Shown here: positions 45,406 through 54,401 of the stretch, piece after piece
Layout of the letters: every line of letters starts with the position of its first letter
Position numbering within the stretch: the first letter of the stretch is position 1
Origin: Imperialibacter sp040222815
Lineage (GTDB): Bacteria > Bacteroidota > Bacteroidia > Cytophagales > Cyclobacteriaceae
Assembly (NCBI RefSeq): GCF_040222815.1
Contig: NZ_JAVKCH010000001.1
Span: 1-64,000, forward strand
Direction of reading: 5' to 3'
DNA length: 64,000 nt
Notes under the pieces: model-generated
What the model was told of the DNA's origin: nothing
The model's input: only the letters and a program-made list of their open reading frames with translations
Database searches by the model: none
Position numbers and translations under genes: made by a program

Positions 45406-46008
45406 TCAGTCGTCTGCTTCGAGGGCTTCCAGCATATCGGCCAGCTCATCATAGTCTTTGAAGCCCGGCTTAACTTCCTGGCTTCCTTTTAGTGAAAATC
45501 CGTTCACCTTATCTGAAGCTAAAAGTCCTTCTACCTGTTCGGGGCTGACGTCGTAGCCTACCAGCAAAGGTACCTCTGAATTTGCACTAACGACTTGCTT
45601 GACGGTCAATTGATCATTAAGATCAGCAAAAATATACGCTACTGCCGGGGTGTTTTTGGCCACAGTCATGGCCGTATTAAGGCTTGCTTCTGTGGTGGCT
45701 TTTATAATAAAAGTTAAGTCTGTGTGCTTCAGTGATTCTAACAGCGATAAATCACTTATTTCAAGACAATCAAGCTCGTATTGAACCAGTTGTGCCCTGA
45801 TGGTTTCTTCTGAAAGCCCATGCGCTTCACCCACCAGCTTTACGCCAGCCACCCAGCCGGTTATTTCCTGAAACTTTAGCGGATTGACGTATTCTGGGCT
45901 TGCCGGGTTGATATCAAAGCCGAGCATATCCACACCCATGCCAGCACAATACCTTGCATCACTCAGGTTGGTAACACTTCCTACTTTTACTATTGCTTTT
46001 AATGCCAT
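45406..46008 (-). CDS. TrpF-like TIM-barrel protein lacking the catalytic cysteine
   Basis: 200 residues. The N-terminus KAIVKVGSVTNLSDARYCAGMGVDMLGFDI matches the phosphoribosylanthranilate isomerase start (K-I-C-G-I-T-N-x-x-D-A-x-x-A...G-A-D-x-x-G-F). The catalytic Cys of KICG is replaced, giving KVGS. The C-terminal phosphate-binding end (VNGFSLKGSQEVKPGFKDYDELADML) retains the general S-G-x-E-x-x-P-G-x-K-D shape. It is unlikely to be an active TrpF. A regulatory or altered isomerase function is possible. There are no other trp genes nearby; it lies 16 bases downstream of the broken hepT. Confidence 0.75.
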   Translation of the reverse strand: MALKAIVKVGSVTNLSDARYCAGMGVDMLGFDINPASPEYVNPLKFQEITGWVAGVKLVGEAHGLSEETIRAQLVQYELDCLEISDLSLLESLKHTDLTFIIKATTEASLNTAMTVAKNTPAVAYIFADLNDQLTVKQVVSANSEVPLLVGYDVSPEQVEGLLASDKVNGFSLKGSQEVKPGFKDYDELADMLEALEADD

Positions 46009-46024
46009 TAAGATGCTTCCTTTT

Positions 46025-46383
46025 TTACTTCGTGTCGTTTCTGGTTTCGTTAATAAGACCCTCTATGCTATCGATTAGCACCTGTAGATGTTGCTCAATG
46101 ATCGACCAAACAATTTCATAGTCTACCCCAAAGTATTCATGAACAAAATACGATTGCGGAAGCCTCTTAACCTATCCCATTCGATATGTGGGTTGTTTAT
46201 CTTAAAGTCTTTGTCAATTCGACTCGACGCCTCGCCAATGATCTCGAAATTACGAGTCACAGCGTCGATTGTTTTGTCATCATTAATGAAGGTTTCATAT
46301 GACAAGCCCTCGGTATACTTTTTGATTTTTAAAGCCGATTCCAGAATATCTTCCAGGAGAAAGAGAAGATCACGGCTAGACAT
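46025..46383 (-). pseudogene. HepT-like (HEPN, DUF86) RNase toxin broken by a frameshift
   Basis: The intact frame from 46383 reads MSSRDLLFLLEDILESALKI...RNFEIIGEAS...GFRNRILFMNTLG and stops at 46123. The expected HepT continuation VHEYFGVDYEIVWSIIEQ, to a TAA at 46025-46027, is present in another frame. The shift falls at CGT ATTTT GTT CAT, right inside the catalytic R-X4-6-H-x-Y motif. A one-base deletion (or two-base insertion) explains it. As read, the truncated protein lacks the catalytic His and Tyr and should be inactive. The rest of the gene is undamaged, so the lesion is recent or a sequence error. The cognate MntA overlaps the start. Confidence 0.75.
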
Positions 46384-46666
46384 AGATCAAGTCAGGTTTG
46401 ATTTTTTCGAAGTACTTTTCTTTTATGCCGTTTCTTGACACCACATCAACTGTAAAGCCTACCAATTCCTCGATTTCATTGGCCAGGTCAATAAATCTTA
46501 TGCCAATCTTATCGTTGAATTCGACTAATACATCAAGGTCACTGTCAGCTACCTGTTCATTTCTTGAATAAGAACCAAAGACCGCCATCGATTGAATGGG
46601 GTACTTGTTGAACAAGTATTGCTTATTTTTCCCAAGAGTAAGTTTGATGTCTTCGAGCGATTTCAT
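46376..46666 (-). CDS. MntA-like minimal nucleotidyltransferase antitoxin
   Basis: 96 residues. The GSX10DXD polymerase-beta signature is exact: FGSYSRNEQVADSDLDVLVEF. MntA proteins AMPylate a tyrosine in the RX4-6HXY motif of their HepT partner and thereby block its RNase. Its end overlaps the hepT start by 8 bases. The partner is frame-shifted just before the target Tyr, so the antitoxin may now be without a substrate. Confidence 0.88.
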   Translation of the reverse strand: MKSLEDIKLTLGKNKQYLFNKYPIQSMAVFGSYSRNEQVADSDLDVLVEFNDKIGIRFIDLANEIEELVGFTVDVVSRNGIKEKYFEKIKPDLIYV

Positions 46667-46746
46667 GGCGCCGGATAGTATTGATTCTCTGCTATCACAA
46701 AATTAGCAATTCACTACCAATTGGAACAAAGTAACTGCTGTAATCG

Positions 46747-49431
46747 TCACAAACCTACCAAAATAAACGGGGCCCAGTAGTACGGATCCTTGTAATTTTC
46801 AGAGTTGAGCAGGCTTAATTTTGCCTTTCGAAGGTCATCTGCGAAGAGGTTATTGTCAGAATGATAAAGGTGTTGCTTATAAAACTCGATCATCAGGGAT
46901 GCGGTTGATGCATCGGCCACCTGCCACAGGGAAACGATCAGGTTTTTGGCTCCGGCGTACATCAGTGCTCTGCTCAAGCCAATAATGCCTTCACCACGGG
47001 TAACCTTGCCAAGACCCGTTTCGCAAGCCGAAAGGTTGACCAAATCGGCATTGATACCGAGGCTATAGATCTCTCCGGAATAAAGGCTGCCGTCTTCATC
47101 ATTTCCTGGCGACAGGAAAATCCTCGAAAGCTCTGGCTTGGCCTCATTCACCATGCCATGGGTGGCGAAATGCAAAAATTTGTACTGCCCCAGTTGGTTT
47201 GACTTAATGAAGCTCTCTGAAGCGGAAGCACTCAACATAAGGTTTGCCTTCTGATCGGATCCGGTAAATAGAAACTTGATCTCCTTCACTTCTTTTTCCG
47301 TGTCTGGCAGCGTCTGCATGACCACTTCGTTCTTTTCGAAAGAAAGCGGCGCTGATAATAAAATGCCATTTCCCGTGCTGGATGATTTACTGGCGATTCG
47401 TTCTGCAAGGAGCGTAGCTGAGTAGTCATACGAAATGACTTTTTCACTAATGAGGTAGTTGATAGTGCCATCTTTGCTGCGACCGGTCACCAGCGACTCG
47501 AATGGTACAGCGCTAATCGGGCCATCGGGCAGTACGGCAAGCGAGTTGATCGAGGCAGGCAGTTTGGGCATGAGCTGTTCGTACAGCGCTTCAGATGCCT
47601 TTTGGAACACCTCCTGCTGCCTGTACTTAATGGCGTTCCTCAGGCCAACAATGTTCCTGGCGAAATCAGGGTCTTTCTTGATTGTGGTGGCATTAAGCCG
47701 GTTGCTAGTTACCAGAAAGACATATACATTCTCCTCACCTATGAAATAGGAGAGGATGCCTTGACCCTCAATCAGGAGTGGTTGCAACGTTTCCACTGAG
47801 GCCAGGGTATTGCTGTACTTTAGCTTGAAGTACTCCGGGTACTGATCTTCGAGTTTTTCAATAAAGCTTCGCAGGGCGGACTCAAAGGTGAATAGTTCTG
47901 CCTCCAGCTCTTCCTCTTTTTCAGCGGAAATAGAGCCTCCTGCAAGCTTTTGTTCGATAAAAATAATTTGATCCTTCAGGCTGTCTTCCAGCGCTAGCTC
48001 CTCATCAGGGATACCAGCGAAGTGCTTCGCTTTGGCATCGTTGATGGCGTCGAGAAGTACCGCCGACTTGCTTCTTTCGCAGAAATTGAAGGCAAGCTTC
48101 TGGTAGTATTGTTTCTTGAACGTTCTTTCGCTCAGGTAGAGTGCCGTACTAATGCCATTTTCATACACCTCATACGCAACAGCGCCAAGACGGAGTTTGT
48201 CGGCTTCGTTTAGCCGAATCTGTCGAATGCCGGTGATCAATTCATCACAGGCAACGTAGGCAGCAAGGGCCCCGTCAATGTCCCGGAGCTTCAGTGTTTT
48301 TTCAAAATGCAGTGCCTCCATGTTCTTGGCCTTTGATTGCAGCGACGAGAGAAGGATATCTGCATTGTAATAATCTCTCAGCTCAGGTAAATCGTAGATT
48401 GTCTGATAATTCTGGGAGTAAAGATTCGCATAAATGGATTGTTGGAAGCTCTCCACAGCCAACTCAAACTTATTCTGCTTTTGGTAAATCGAGCCGATGA
48501 GAAAATAGGTGTTAGCTATTTCCGGATGTTTCTCCCCATAGAGATGTTGGTACATCTGCAGCGCTGCTCCCTGGAATGCCAGTGCCTCTTCAAGTGCTCC
48601 CTTCATCTCAGTCACACGGCCTTTGTTGCTGGTGGTGAAGGCCTTATTGGGGTGGTCACCAGAGTAGGTGGCATTCCAAATAGTCATTACCTGATCGAGG
48701 TAAGCTATGGCCTTGTCGTAGCTTCCCTGGTTTGCAGTGGCGAAGGCCAGGTTACTGTATCCGCTGGCCACTTTGGGGTGGTTGTCACCTAGATTGTCTT
48801 TGTAAATGGCCAGTGCCTTGTTGAAATAGTCGACAGCGAAGGAGGGCAGGTCTTGCAAATAAATAAGACCGATGTTGTTGTAGGAATCCGCAAGCAACAC
48901 CGCCTTGCCAGTGCCAGCCGATTGACGAATGCTTAGTGCCTTTTCGTGGTATTGCAGGGCAAGCTCCCGGTTGCCGTTGTTCCAGTACACCACGCCCAGG
49001 TCGTTGTAGCACTTCGCTTGTTCAAGGCTGTTGGCAGGAAGCAACTTCTCAGCTTTTAGCAGCTCTTCCAGCGCCAGGTCGTTTCTTCCAGATCTGAGGT
49101 AAATATCGCCGAGGATATTCAGGGAGATAGCGCTGAGGCTTCCAGACCCCTTAATAATCTCTGCTAGCTCGCTGCTCTGAACAATGGATTGAGCCCGCTG
49201 TGGCTCGCCCAGGGCCAGCTGGCATTCAGCCATACGGAGCTGGCAAAGTGCAGCCTGTTCCTTTTCATTGGCCTTGAAAAAACTGGCTGAGGCTTCTTCG
49301 AAATGATCGTAGGCCGCTGAGTAGTTGGCCTTGATTTGCTCATTTTCTGCCTGCTCCATCAAAGCTTCTTGAGCTTGAGTAACAAATGTGATACACAGAA
49401 AAAGCCAGAAAAATAGGTTGATTTGTTTCAT
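46747..49431 (-). CDS. Secreted TPR-CHAT protein (caspase-like protease)
   Basis: 894 residues. A signal peptide (FFWLFLCITFVTQAQ) is followed by about 10 TPRs (~20-370; for example ALQYHEKALSIRQSAGTGKA, AVDYFNKALAIYKDNLGDNHPKVASGYSNLA), a helical linker and a C-terminal CHAT domain (~590-894). The catalytic His is in KFLHFATHGMVN and the Cys in LVNLSACETGLGKVTRGEGIIGLSRALMYAGA. CHAT proteases are caspase relatives; TPR-CHAT proteins include the gRAMP-associated Csx29. Here the signal peptide places it in the periplasm or outside. It starts immediately after the stop of an outer-membrane protein gene. Confidence 0.9.
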   Translation of the reverse strand: MKQINLFFWLFLCITFVTQAQEALMEQAENEQIKANYSAAYDHFEEASASFFKANEKEQAALCQLRMAECQLALGEPQRAQSIVQSSELAEIIKGSGSLSAISLNILGDIYLRSGRNDLALEELLKAEKLLPANSLEQAKCYNDLGVVYWNNGNRELALQYHEKALSIRQSAGTGKAVLLADSYNNIGLIYLQDLPSFAVDYFNKALAIYKDNLGDNHPKVASGYSNLAFATANQGSYDKAIAYLDQVMTIWNATYSGDHPNKAFTTSNKGRVTEMKGALEEALAFQGAALQMYQHLYGEKHPEIANTYFLIGSIYQKQNKFELAVESFQQSIYANLYSQNYQTIYDLPELRDYYNADILLSSLQSKAKNMEALHFEKTLKLRDIDGALAAYVACDELITGIRQIRLNEADKLRLGAVAYEVYENGISTALYLSERTFKKQYYQKLAFNFCERSKSAVLLDAINDAKAKHFAGIPDEELALEDSLKDQIIFIEQKLAGGSISAEKEEELEAELFTFESALRSFIEKLEDQYPEYFKLKYSNTLASVETLQPLLIEGQGILSYFIGEENVYVFLVTSNRLNATTIKKDPDFARNIVGLRNAIKYRQQEVFQKASEALYEQLMPKLPASINSLAVLPDGPISAVPFESLVTGRSKDGTINYLISEKVISYDYSATLLAERIASKSSSTGNGILLSAPLSFEKNEVVMQTLPDTEKEVKEIKFLFTGSDQKANLMLSASASESFIKSNQLGQYKFLHFATHGMVNEAKPELSRIFLSPGNDEDGSLYSGEIYSLGINADLVNLSACETGLGKVTRGEGIIGLSRALMYAGAKNLIVSLWQVADASTASLMIEFYKQHLYHSDNNLFADDLRKAKLSLLNSENYKDPYYWAPFILVGL

Positions 49432-50382
49432 TTAGAATTTATAAATGAATGAAACATTGTTGACAAACTCTCTCGACAGCCCGTCAGGGTTAGTAGGTCG
49501 TTTCACCAGCCGGAAACCATTGATTACTTTGAGGCCAAGTCTTGTGTTGAATTGATAGCCTCCGCTGATCAGCAGCGTTAGCGCAAGACCCTCCGAACCA
49601 TCAATGATTTTGTCTTTGTAGCCAACCACCTGATCACCTTCCAGCACTGGTATGTTAATTACGTCTTTATTGATCCTGTAAATTGGCAAAAGCCCTGTGC
49701 TGAAGTTGAAATTTGTAAACCTGAAGTTGCGCTCCACCCTGAACATGATATCCGTTCCTCTCACTAAAGACCTGGCTTGCGTGTATTCCAGTGCTTTTTT
49801 TTCCAGCGGATCACCAATCCAATCGCTCCAGAGAAAGGTGCTATTGATATCACCAAAAGGCCGTTGAATACCAGTTGCCAGCAGCCATTTGGAAGTAATG
49901 AAGGAAATACCAGCCACAGCGTCGTAGGTGCCAAGTCCTGTTTGGTTATACATAGGCAACGATTGCCCCTCGACATTCTTGATGTTGGCATCCCCTGTGG
50001 GGATTTTGGATCCCACGGTTGCGTTTACCTGAAATGCCTCCCTGTTAATAATGTTCCGGGTTAAGCTGACACTCAAATCGCCAATTCCGCTGGTGTTGGC
50101 CAGCGCACCGTCGACGAAAACATAAGGCACTTTCAATTGAACAGTAGTTTTGCTGTTGAGACCTACATTCACATCGGCTACATAGTTGTAGACCACGTCT
50201 TTGAACCTTGTCAGACCGACATAGTGGGTGAACTCTATCGACCGCAGTTTAACCTGAATACGGCTATTATAGCCCTGATCAGGTTTCATAGCACCCATGG
50301 TACAAAAGCCGGCGTCGCTACAGCCCTGTGACCAACTTAAGCGGGTGATAAGTAAGGAAAAAAATAAAAGTTTGTACTTCAT
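49432..50382 (-). CDS. Outer-membrane protein of unknown family, copy A
   Basis: 316 residues with a signal peptide (KLLFFSLLITRLSWSQ). The mature N-terminus GCSDAGFCTMGAMKPDQGYN has two cysteines, which could form a disulfide. The rest alternates amphipathic strands (IQVKLRSIEFTHYVGLTRF, GIGDLSVSLTRNIINREAFQVNATVGSKIPTGDANI) and ends in Phe (VSFIYKF), as outer-membrane barrels do. It is a close paralogue of the protein at 50599-51555. The stop codon abuts the start of the TPR-CHAT gene with no gap, so the two are translationally coupled. No known function. Confidence 0.8.
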   Translation of the reverse strand: MKYKLLFFSLLITRLSWSQGCSDAGFCTMGAMKPDQGYNSRIQVKLRSIEFTHYVGLTRFKDVVYNYVADVNVGLNSKTTVQLKVPYVFVDGALANTSGIGDLSVSLTRNIINREAFQVNATVGSKIPTGDANIKNVEGQSLPMYNQTGLGTYDAVAGISFITSKWLLATGIQRPFGDINSTFLWSDWIGDPLEKKALEYTQARSLVRGTDIMFRVERNFRFTNFNFSTGLLPIYRINKDVINIPVLEGDQVVGYKDKIIDGSEGLALTLLISGGYQFNTRLGLKVINGFRLVKRPTNPDGLSREFVNNVSFIYKF

Positions 50383-50462
50383 AGAATAAATGGTGATTTC
50401 TACGAATCGCTTCGGTGAACTAATATGAAAAAAATATCCGTATTATCGGATTGACCAAAGTT

Positions 50463-50470
50463 CAAATGTA
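50463..50470 (-). promoter_or_regulatory. Probable -7 box upstream of OMP copy A
   Basis: TACATTTG on the minus strand (TAnnTTTG). Downstream toward the gene lies an interrupted palindrome, ATCCG (50436-50440) with CGGAT (50447-50451), that might be an operator. Confidence 0.4.
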
Positions 50471-50598
50471 ACGCTTTTGACTTGATCTTCTAAAAGAAAA
50501 ATGGGAGTAACACGGGTTCTTGAGATGGACTGGAGTGCATTGAAAGCCGTTTCCGTGACTGGTAACGGCTTGTTTGCCAGATAGTAGACAACGTTCAA

Positions 50599-51555
50599 TC
50601 AAAATTTGTAGACCAGGGAAATATTATTGACAAGCTCCCTCGACAATCCATCGGCGTTTTTGAATCTTTGTTTCAACCTGAAGCCGTTGATCACTTTAAT
50701 GCCCAGCCTGCTGTTGAATTCGTATCCTCCGCTGATTATCAGAGTCAGGGCCAGGCCTGTCGATTCAGTCACTATATGATCGTAGTATTTGATGAAGTTT
50801 CCTTCTGAGTCGAGCTTTGGTAATCTGATTACATCGGCGGTGAGCCTGTAAATAGGTAACAAGCCTGTGCTGAAATTGAAATTGGTGAACCGGAAATTGC
50901 GCTCTACCCTAAACATGACATCTGTTCCTCTCACCAGCGCTCTGGCTTGTGTATATTCGTTGGCTTTGCGTTCAAGCGGGCTTCCGTCCCAATCGCTCCA
51001 GAGAAACTCATTGCTGTTTTCTCCAAACGGCTTTTGGATGCCGGTGGCTATCAACCATTTTGAGTTGATAAAGGAAATACCAGCGATAGCATCGTAGCTG
51101 CCGAGTCCGGTTTGGTTGTACATCGGGAGCGATAGTCCTTCCGCTGTTTTTATATTAGAATTACCAGTGGGAAGCTTTGTGCCGATGGTGGTATTTACCT
51201 GATAGCCTTCCTTCTCAATAATATTTCTCGTAAAACTCAGGCTTAAGTCCCCAACGCCGGCAGTGGTCGCAAGGGCACCGTCGACCCGAACATACGGTAG
51301 TTTCACCTGCAGGGTAGTTTTACCGTTCATTCCAATATTGACCTCTGGCACGTAATTGTAGATCACATCGCCAAATTTGGTGAAGCCAACGTAGTGGGTT
51401 AGCTCGACAGATCTGAGCTTTATCTGAATCCTTCTGTTGTAGCCCTGGTCTGGTTTCATGGCTCCCATGGTACAGAAGCCTGCATCGCTGCAACCTTGTG
51501 CGATGACTAAACGAGAAAGGCAGATGAAAACTATCGATAGAAGATATTTCGCCAT
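50599..51555 (-). CDS. Outer-membrane protein of unknown family, copy B
   Basis: 318 residues with a signal peptide (KYLLSIVFICLSRLVIAQ). It shares GCSDAGFCTMGAMKPDQGYN exactly with copy A and most of the barrel strands (for example TGLGSYDAIAGISFINSKWLIATGIQ against TGLGTYDAVAGISFITSKWLLATGIQ, compared in parts), ending LVNNISLVYKF. It probably arose by tandem duplication. The 216-base gap to copy A holds that gene's own promoter box, so the two may be differently regulated. Confidence 0.8.
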   Translation of the reverse strand: MAKYLLSIVFICLSRLVIAQGCSDAGFCTMGAMKPDQGYNRRIQIKLRSVELTHYVGFTKFGDVIYNYVPEVNIGMNGKTTLQVKLPYVRVDGALATTAGVGDLSLSFTRNIIEKEGYQVNTTIGTKLPTGNSNIKTAEGLSLPMYNQTGLGSYDAIAGISFINSKWLIATGIQKPFGENSNEFLWSDWDGSPLERKANEYTQARALVRGTDVMFRVERNFRFTNFNFSTGLLPIYRLTADVIRLPKLDSEGNFIKYYDHIVTESTGLALTLIISGGYEFNSRLGIKVINGFRLKQRFKNADGLSRELVNNISLVYKF

Positions 51556-51706
51556 AGGTGGATAATCAGGGAAGTGCCCGTGTTTTGAGCGAGCCGCATG
51601 TTGATTACAAAATCAAACTAGCCTATAATAAGCAATCAGCCAATTTGAAAGTGAAAGAAGAAAGTGATTTGTAGCGCTGGCGACATTCATCACCAAGAGC
51701 AGTCAC

Positions 51707-52453
51707 TCAACTTCCCCTTAAGTAGGCGTTGGGCACATTTAAAGGTTTATAATCGATGCCATAAGCCCTGTGAAGTAGCCTGCTCACAGTAGCCGATACT
51801 GTGGTCTCGTTTCTGTGCATTTGAGGAAGGAGGCCCATCATGGCGTAGCTGATCGGATTGACAGAGGGAATGAGGGTTTCCCAGGGGTAACCTCTCCCCC
51901 AAATAATGCCAGACGCAGTAATTTGCAGGTCAGCGCCATTATCCAGGCAAAAGTTGAGCATATCAATCGACTGATTATTGTTTTGATTCACTGTGTGGAA
52001 TATGGGAGTCTGCCCGCCAAAACCGTGTGTATCCACTCCGGCTTTTGCGTTGATATCAGCTCCACTATCAACCAGCATCGCTGCACATGCTACATGATTG
52101 AACTCTGCGCAGATATGAAGAAGGGTCGCCTCAAATAAGGGTGTATAAGCACACCTTAAAGAGTAACTTTTGGAAACGATGGAAGGGTTAGCGGCTAGCT
52201 CCTGCTCGAGAGCCTCGGCATCATCTAAAAGTACGGCCAGCAAAGCCTTGTCCTCAAACTCCAGCCCCGCTTCAACAAAAGCCTTCACGCACGACTTAAA
52301 TCGGGGACTTCGGGTATACTCGCTGGTGAGCTCGTAGATGAGGGGCTCATCCCGGAAAAGGCCATTTGGGTTGACTCCCTCTTCAAAGCACTTCCTAATG
52401 CCTTTAATGGAATGGAGTTCGATTTGGGTGATGATGTCCTTTAATGAGTTCAT
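51707..52453 (-). CDS. Ankyrin-repeat protein
   Basis: 248 residues. Ankyrin units are recognisable as LLHICAEFNHVACAAMLVDSGADINAKAG and TPIFHTVNQNNNQSIDMLNFCLDNGADLQI, preceded by two degenerate units. No signal peptide, so cytosolic. The start overlaps the stop of the upstream methyltransferase by 4 bases (ATGA), indicating one transcript. It is a protein-binding module; the partner may be the methyltransferase, but that is inference. Confidence 0.85.
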   Translation of the reverse strand: MNSLKDIITQIELHSIKGIRKCFEEGVNPNGLFRDEPLIYELTSEYTRSPRFKSCVKAFVEAGLEFEDKALLAVLLDDAEALEQELAANPSIVSKSYSLRCAYTPLFEATLLHICAEFNHVACAAMLVDSGADINAKAGVDTHGFGGQTPIFHTVNQNNNQSIDMLNFCLDNGADLQITASGIIWGRGYPWETLIPSVNPISYAMMGLLPQMHRNETTVSATVSRLLHRAYGIDYKPLNVPNAYLRGS

Positions 52454-53058
52454 TGTGAGGGGGGTGTTATCCTTTTCGCAATTATGTACACGTGCTTCTC
52501 GGGATATTGATCAAGCTCCAGGTGCACACACTGGCAGTTATTTTCGGCGATCACTCTCAGGTTGCCCGTGATGCCGATCGTGCTGTAATAGAAAGTGTCA
52601 TCTCTCCATTGATTTTCATGCTCTCCGTAGTCGTTGCCAAATGAATAGATGAGTATGCCATCGTTATTCAGCATTGCACAAAGTCTGGAAACGACGGGCT
52701 TTTGTGATTTGAAAGGCAGGTGAAATATGCTGTCCCAGGCAACAATAAAGTCGAATTTTGCTGATGGTCGCCATGTACAAATATCTTCGTTAAGGAAATT
52801 AACCTCCGGGTGATTGGCCCTGGCAATTTCAATCATTTGGCTCGACACATCTAATCCGGTTATACTAAAGCCGCTGGCAAGCAGCTCTTTCATTATTCTT
52901 CCGCCACTGCCGCAGCCGACATCCAGAGCGTTTCTTTTGTTGGAACAATAGCTGATCGCCCTTTTGATTTGATCCATGCCATAATTTGAGGCAATGTGTC
53001 CGTCATGCCACCATTGGGCGATTTTATCATATTTTGTGCCTAAAACCTTTGGATCCAT
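52450..53058 (-). CDS. Class I SAM-dependent methyltransferase
   Basis: 202 residues. Motif I ALDVGCGSGGRIMKELL (~39-55), motif II ITGLDVSSQMIEIARANHP and motif IV FDFIVAWDSIFHLPF define a Methyltransf_25/UbiE-like small-molecule methyltransferase. The substrate is unknown. It is translationally coupled to the ankyrin-repeat gene. Confidence 0.9.
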   Translation of the reverse strand: MDPKVLGTKYDKIAQWWHDGHIASNYGMDQIKRAISYCSNKRNALDVGCGSGGRIMKELLASGFSITGLDVSSQMIEIARANHPEVNFLNEDICTWRPSAKFDFIVAWDSIFHLPFKSQKPVVSRLCAMLNNDGILIYSFGNDYGEHENQWRDDTFYYSTIGITGNLRVIAENNCQCVHLELDQYPEKHVYIIAKRITPPSQ

Positions 53059-53169
53059 ATAAGCTGCTGTTTCAGAAAATTTGCATGGTGAAGGGAGAAA
53101 TGTGAAGTAACTAATTTATTAAAAACGATGCAGAACGAAGAACATAAAGTTTTTCCCAAAAACTTATCG

Positions 53170-53177
53170 TAATTTTG
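53170..53177 (+). promoter_or_regulatory. Probable -7 box of the mnmA promoter
   Basis: TAATTTTG matches TAnnTTTG about 106 bases upstream of the mnmA start. The long leader has no obvious structure. Confidence 0.4.
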
Positions 53178-53282
53178 TGCCACAAGCGAACCATTTCTGT
53201 TCGCTTCGTCTTTTTGAGGGACGTCCTCAGAGACTTAATCGATGTAAAAGTCAGGCTTTGAACCTGGCGAAAGACACACTTA

Positions 53283-54401
53283 ATGAGTAAACACGGAAGA
53301 GTACTGGTGGCCATGAGCGGTGGTATTGACAGCTCCCTGGCAGCCGTGATGCTTCATGAGCAAGGCTATGAAGTCATCGGAATGACAATGAAAACCTGGG
53401 ACTATGCGTCCGCAGGCAGCTCCAAAAAGGAAACAGGCTGTTGTAGCCTCGACTCTATCAACGACGCAAGGAATATTGCCGTCAACCTGGGTTTCCCACA
53501 CTACATCCTGGACATTCGCAGTGAGTTTGGCGACTATGTGATCGACAACTTCACCACTGAATACCTGGCAGGCCGCACACCCAATCCATGTGTGTTGTGC
53601 AACACGCACATCAAGTGGGAGGCGCTACTAAGGCGTGCCGACAAGCTGGACTGCCAGTTTATCGCCACAGGGCACTATGCAAAGGTGAGACAGGAGAATG
53701 ATCGTTACATTATTTCCAAAGGAAAAGATGAAAACAAGGACCAGTCTTATGCATTGTGGGGAGTGGGGCAAGAGAGTCTGAGCCGGACTATGTTTCCTGT
53801 TGGGCATCTGCGCAAGCCTGAAATAAGGGAGATGGCCAGTGAGAGAGGTTTTATAGACCTGGTGAATAAATCCGAGTCTTATGAAATCTGCTTTATCCCC
53901 GACAATGACTACCGTGGCTTTCTAAAAAGAAGGGTGGAAGGCCTTGAGGAACAAGTCGACGGAGGTGAGTTTGTGCTGGAAGATGGCACTGTGCTGGGTA
54001 AGCACAAGGGCTATCCATTCTATACCATAGGTCAAAGGAAAGGTCTGGGCATTACTTTGGGGTATCCGGTATACGTGACCGAAATTCAAAAAGACAAAAA
54101 CCGGGTAGTGTTAGGCACCTTTGATGAACTGTCCAGAGACGGTATGTACGTAAAAGGCCTCAACATGATGAAATACACTGATCTTACAGGCCAAAGACTA
54201 GATACTATCACCAAAGTACGCTATAACGACGACGGTGCACCAGCCGTCATTGAGCAAGTGGGCGACACGATGAAGGTTTTCTTCGGCAACGGAGTCAATG
54301 CTATTGCTCCTGGTCAGGCTGCGGTTTTCTACGAAGGCGACGACGTAATAGGCGGCGGCTGGATTCAGTCAAGTTTCAGACAACATGCCAAGGCTGTTTA
54401 A
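53283..54401 (+). CDS. mnmA: tRNA 2-thiouridine(34) synthase MnmA
   Basis: 372 residues. PP-loop motif VAMSGGIDSSLAAVMLHEQGYEVIGMTMKTWD, GCCSLDSINDAR, first catalytic Cys in NPCVLCNTHIKW, second in SYEICFIPDNDY, and the C-terminal barrel with YTIGQRKGLGI are all present. MnmA adenylates U34 and transfers sulfur, giving s2U in Lys, Glu and Gln tRNAs. The last 17 bases overlap the start of the following lipoprotein gene. Confidence 0.97.
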   Translation: MSKHGRVLVAMSGGIDSSLAAVMLHEQGYEVIGMTMKTWDYASAGSSKKETGCCSLDSINDARNIAVNLGFPHYILDIRSEFGDYVIDNFTTEYLAGRTPNPCVLCNTHIKWEALLRRADKLDCQFIATGHYAKVRQENDRYIISKGKDENKDQSYALWGVGQESLSRTMFPVGHLRKPEIREMASERGFIDLVNKSESYEICFIPDNDYRGFLKRRVEGLEEQVDGGEFVLEDGTVLGKHKGYPFYTIGQRKGLGITLGYPVYVTEIQKDKNRVVLGTFDELSRDGMYVKGLNMMKYTDLTGQRLDTITKVRYNDDGAPAVIEQVGDTMKVFFGNGVNAIAPGQAAVFYEGDDVIGGGWIQSSFRQHAKAV

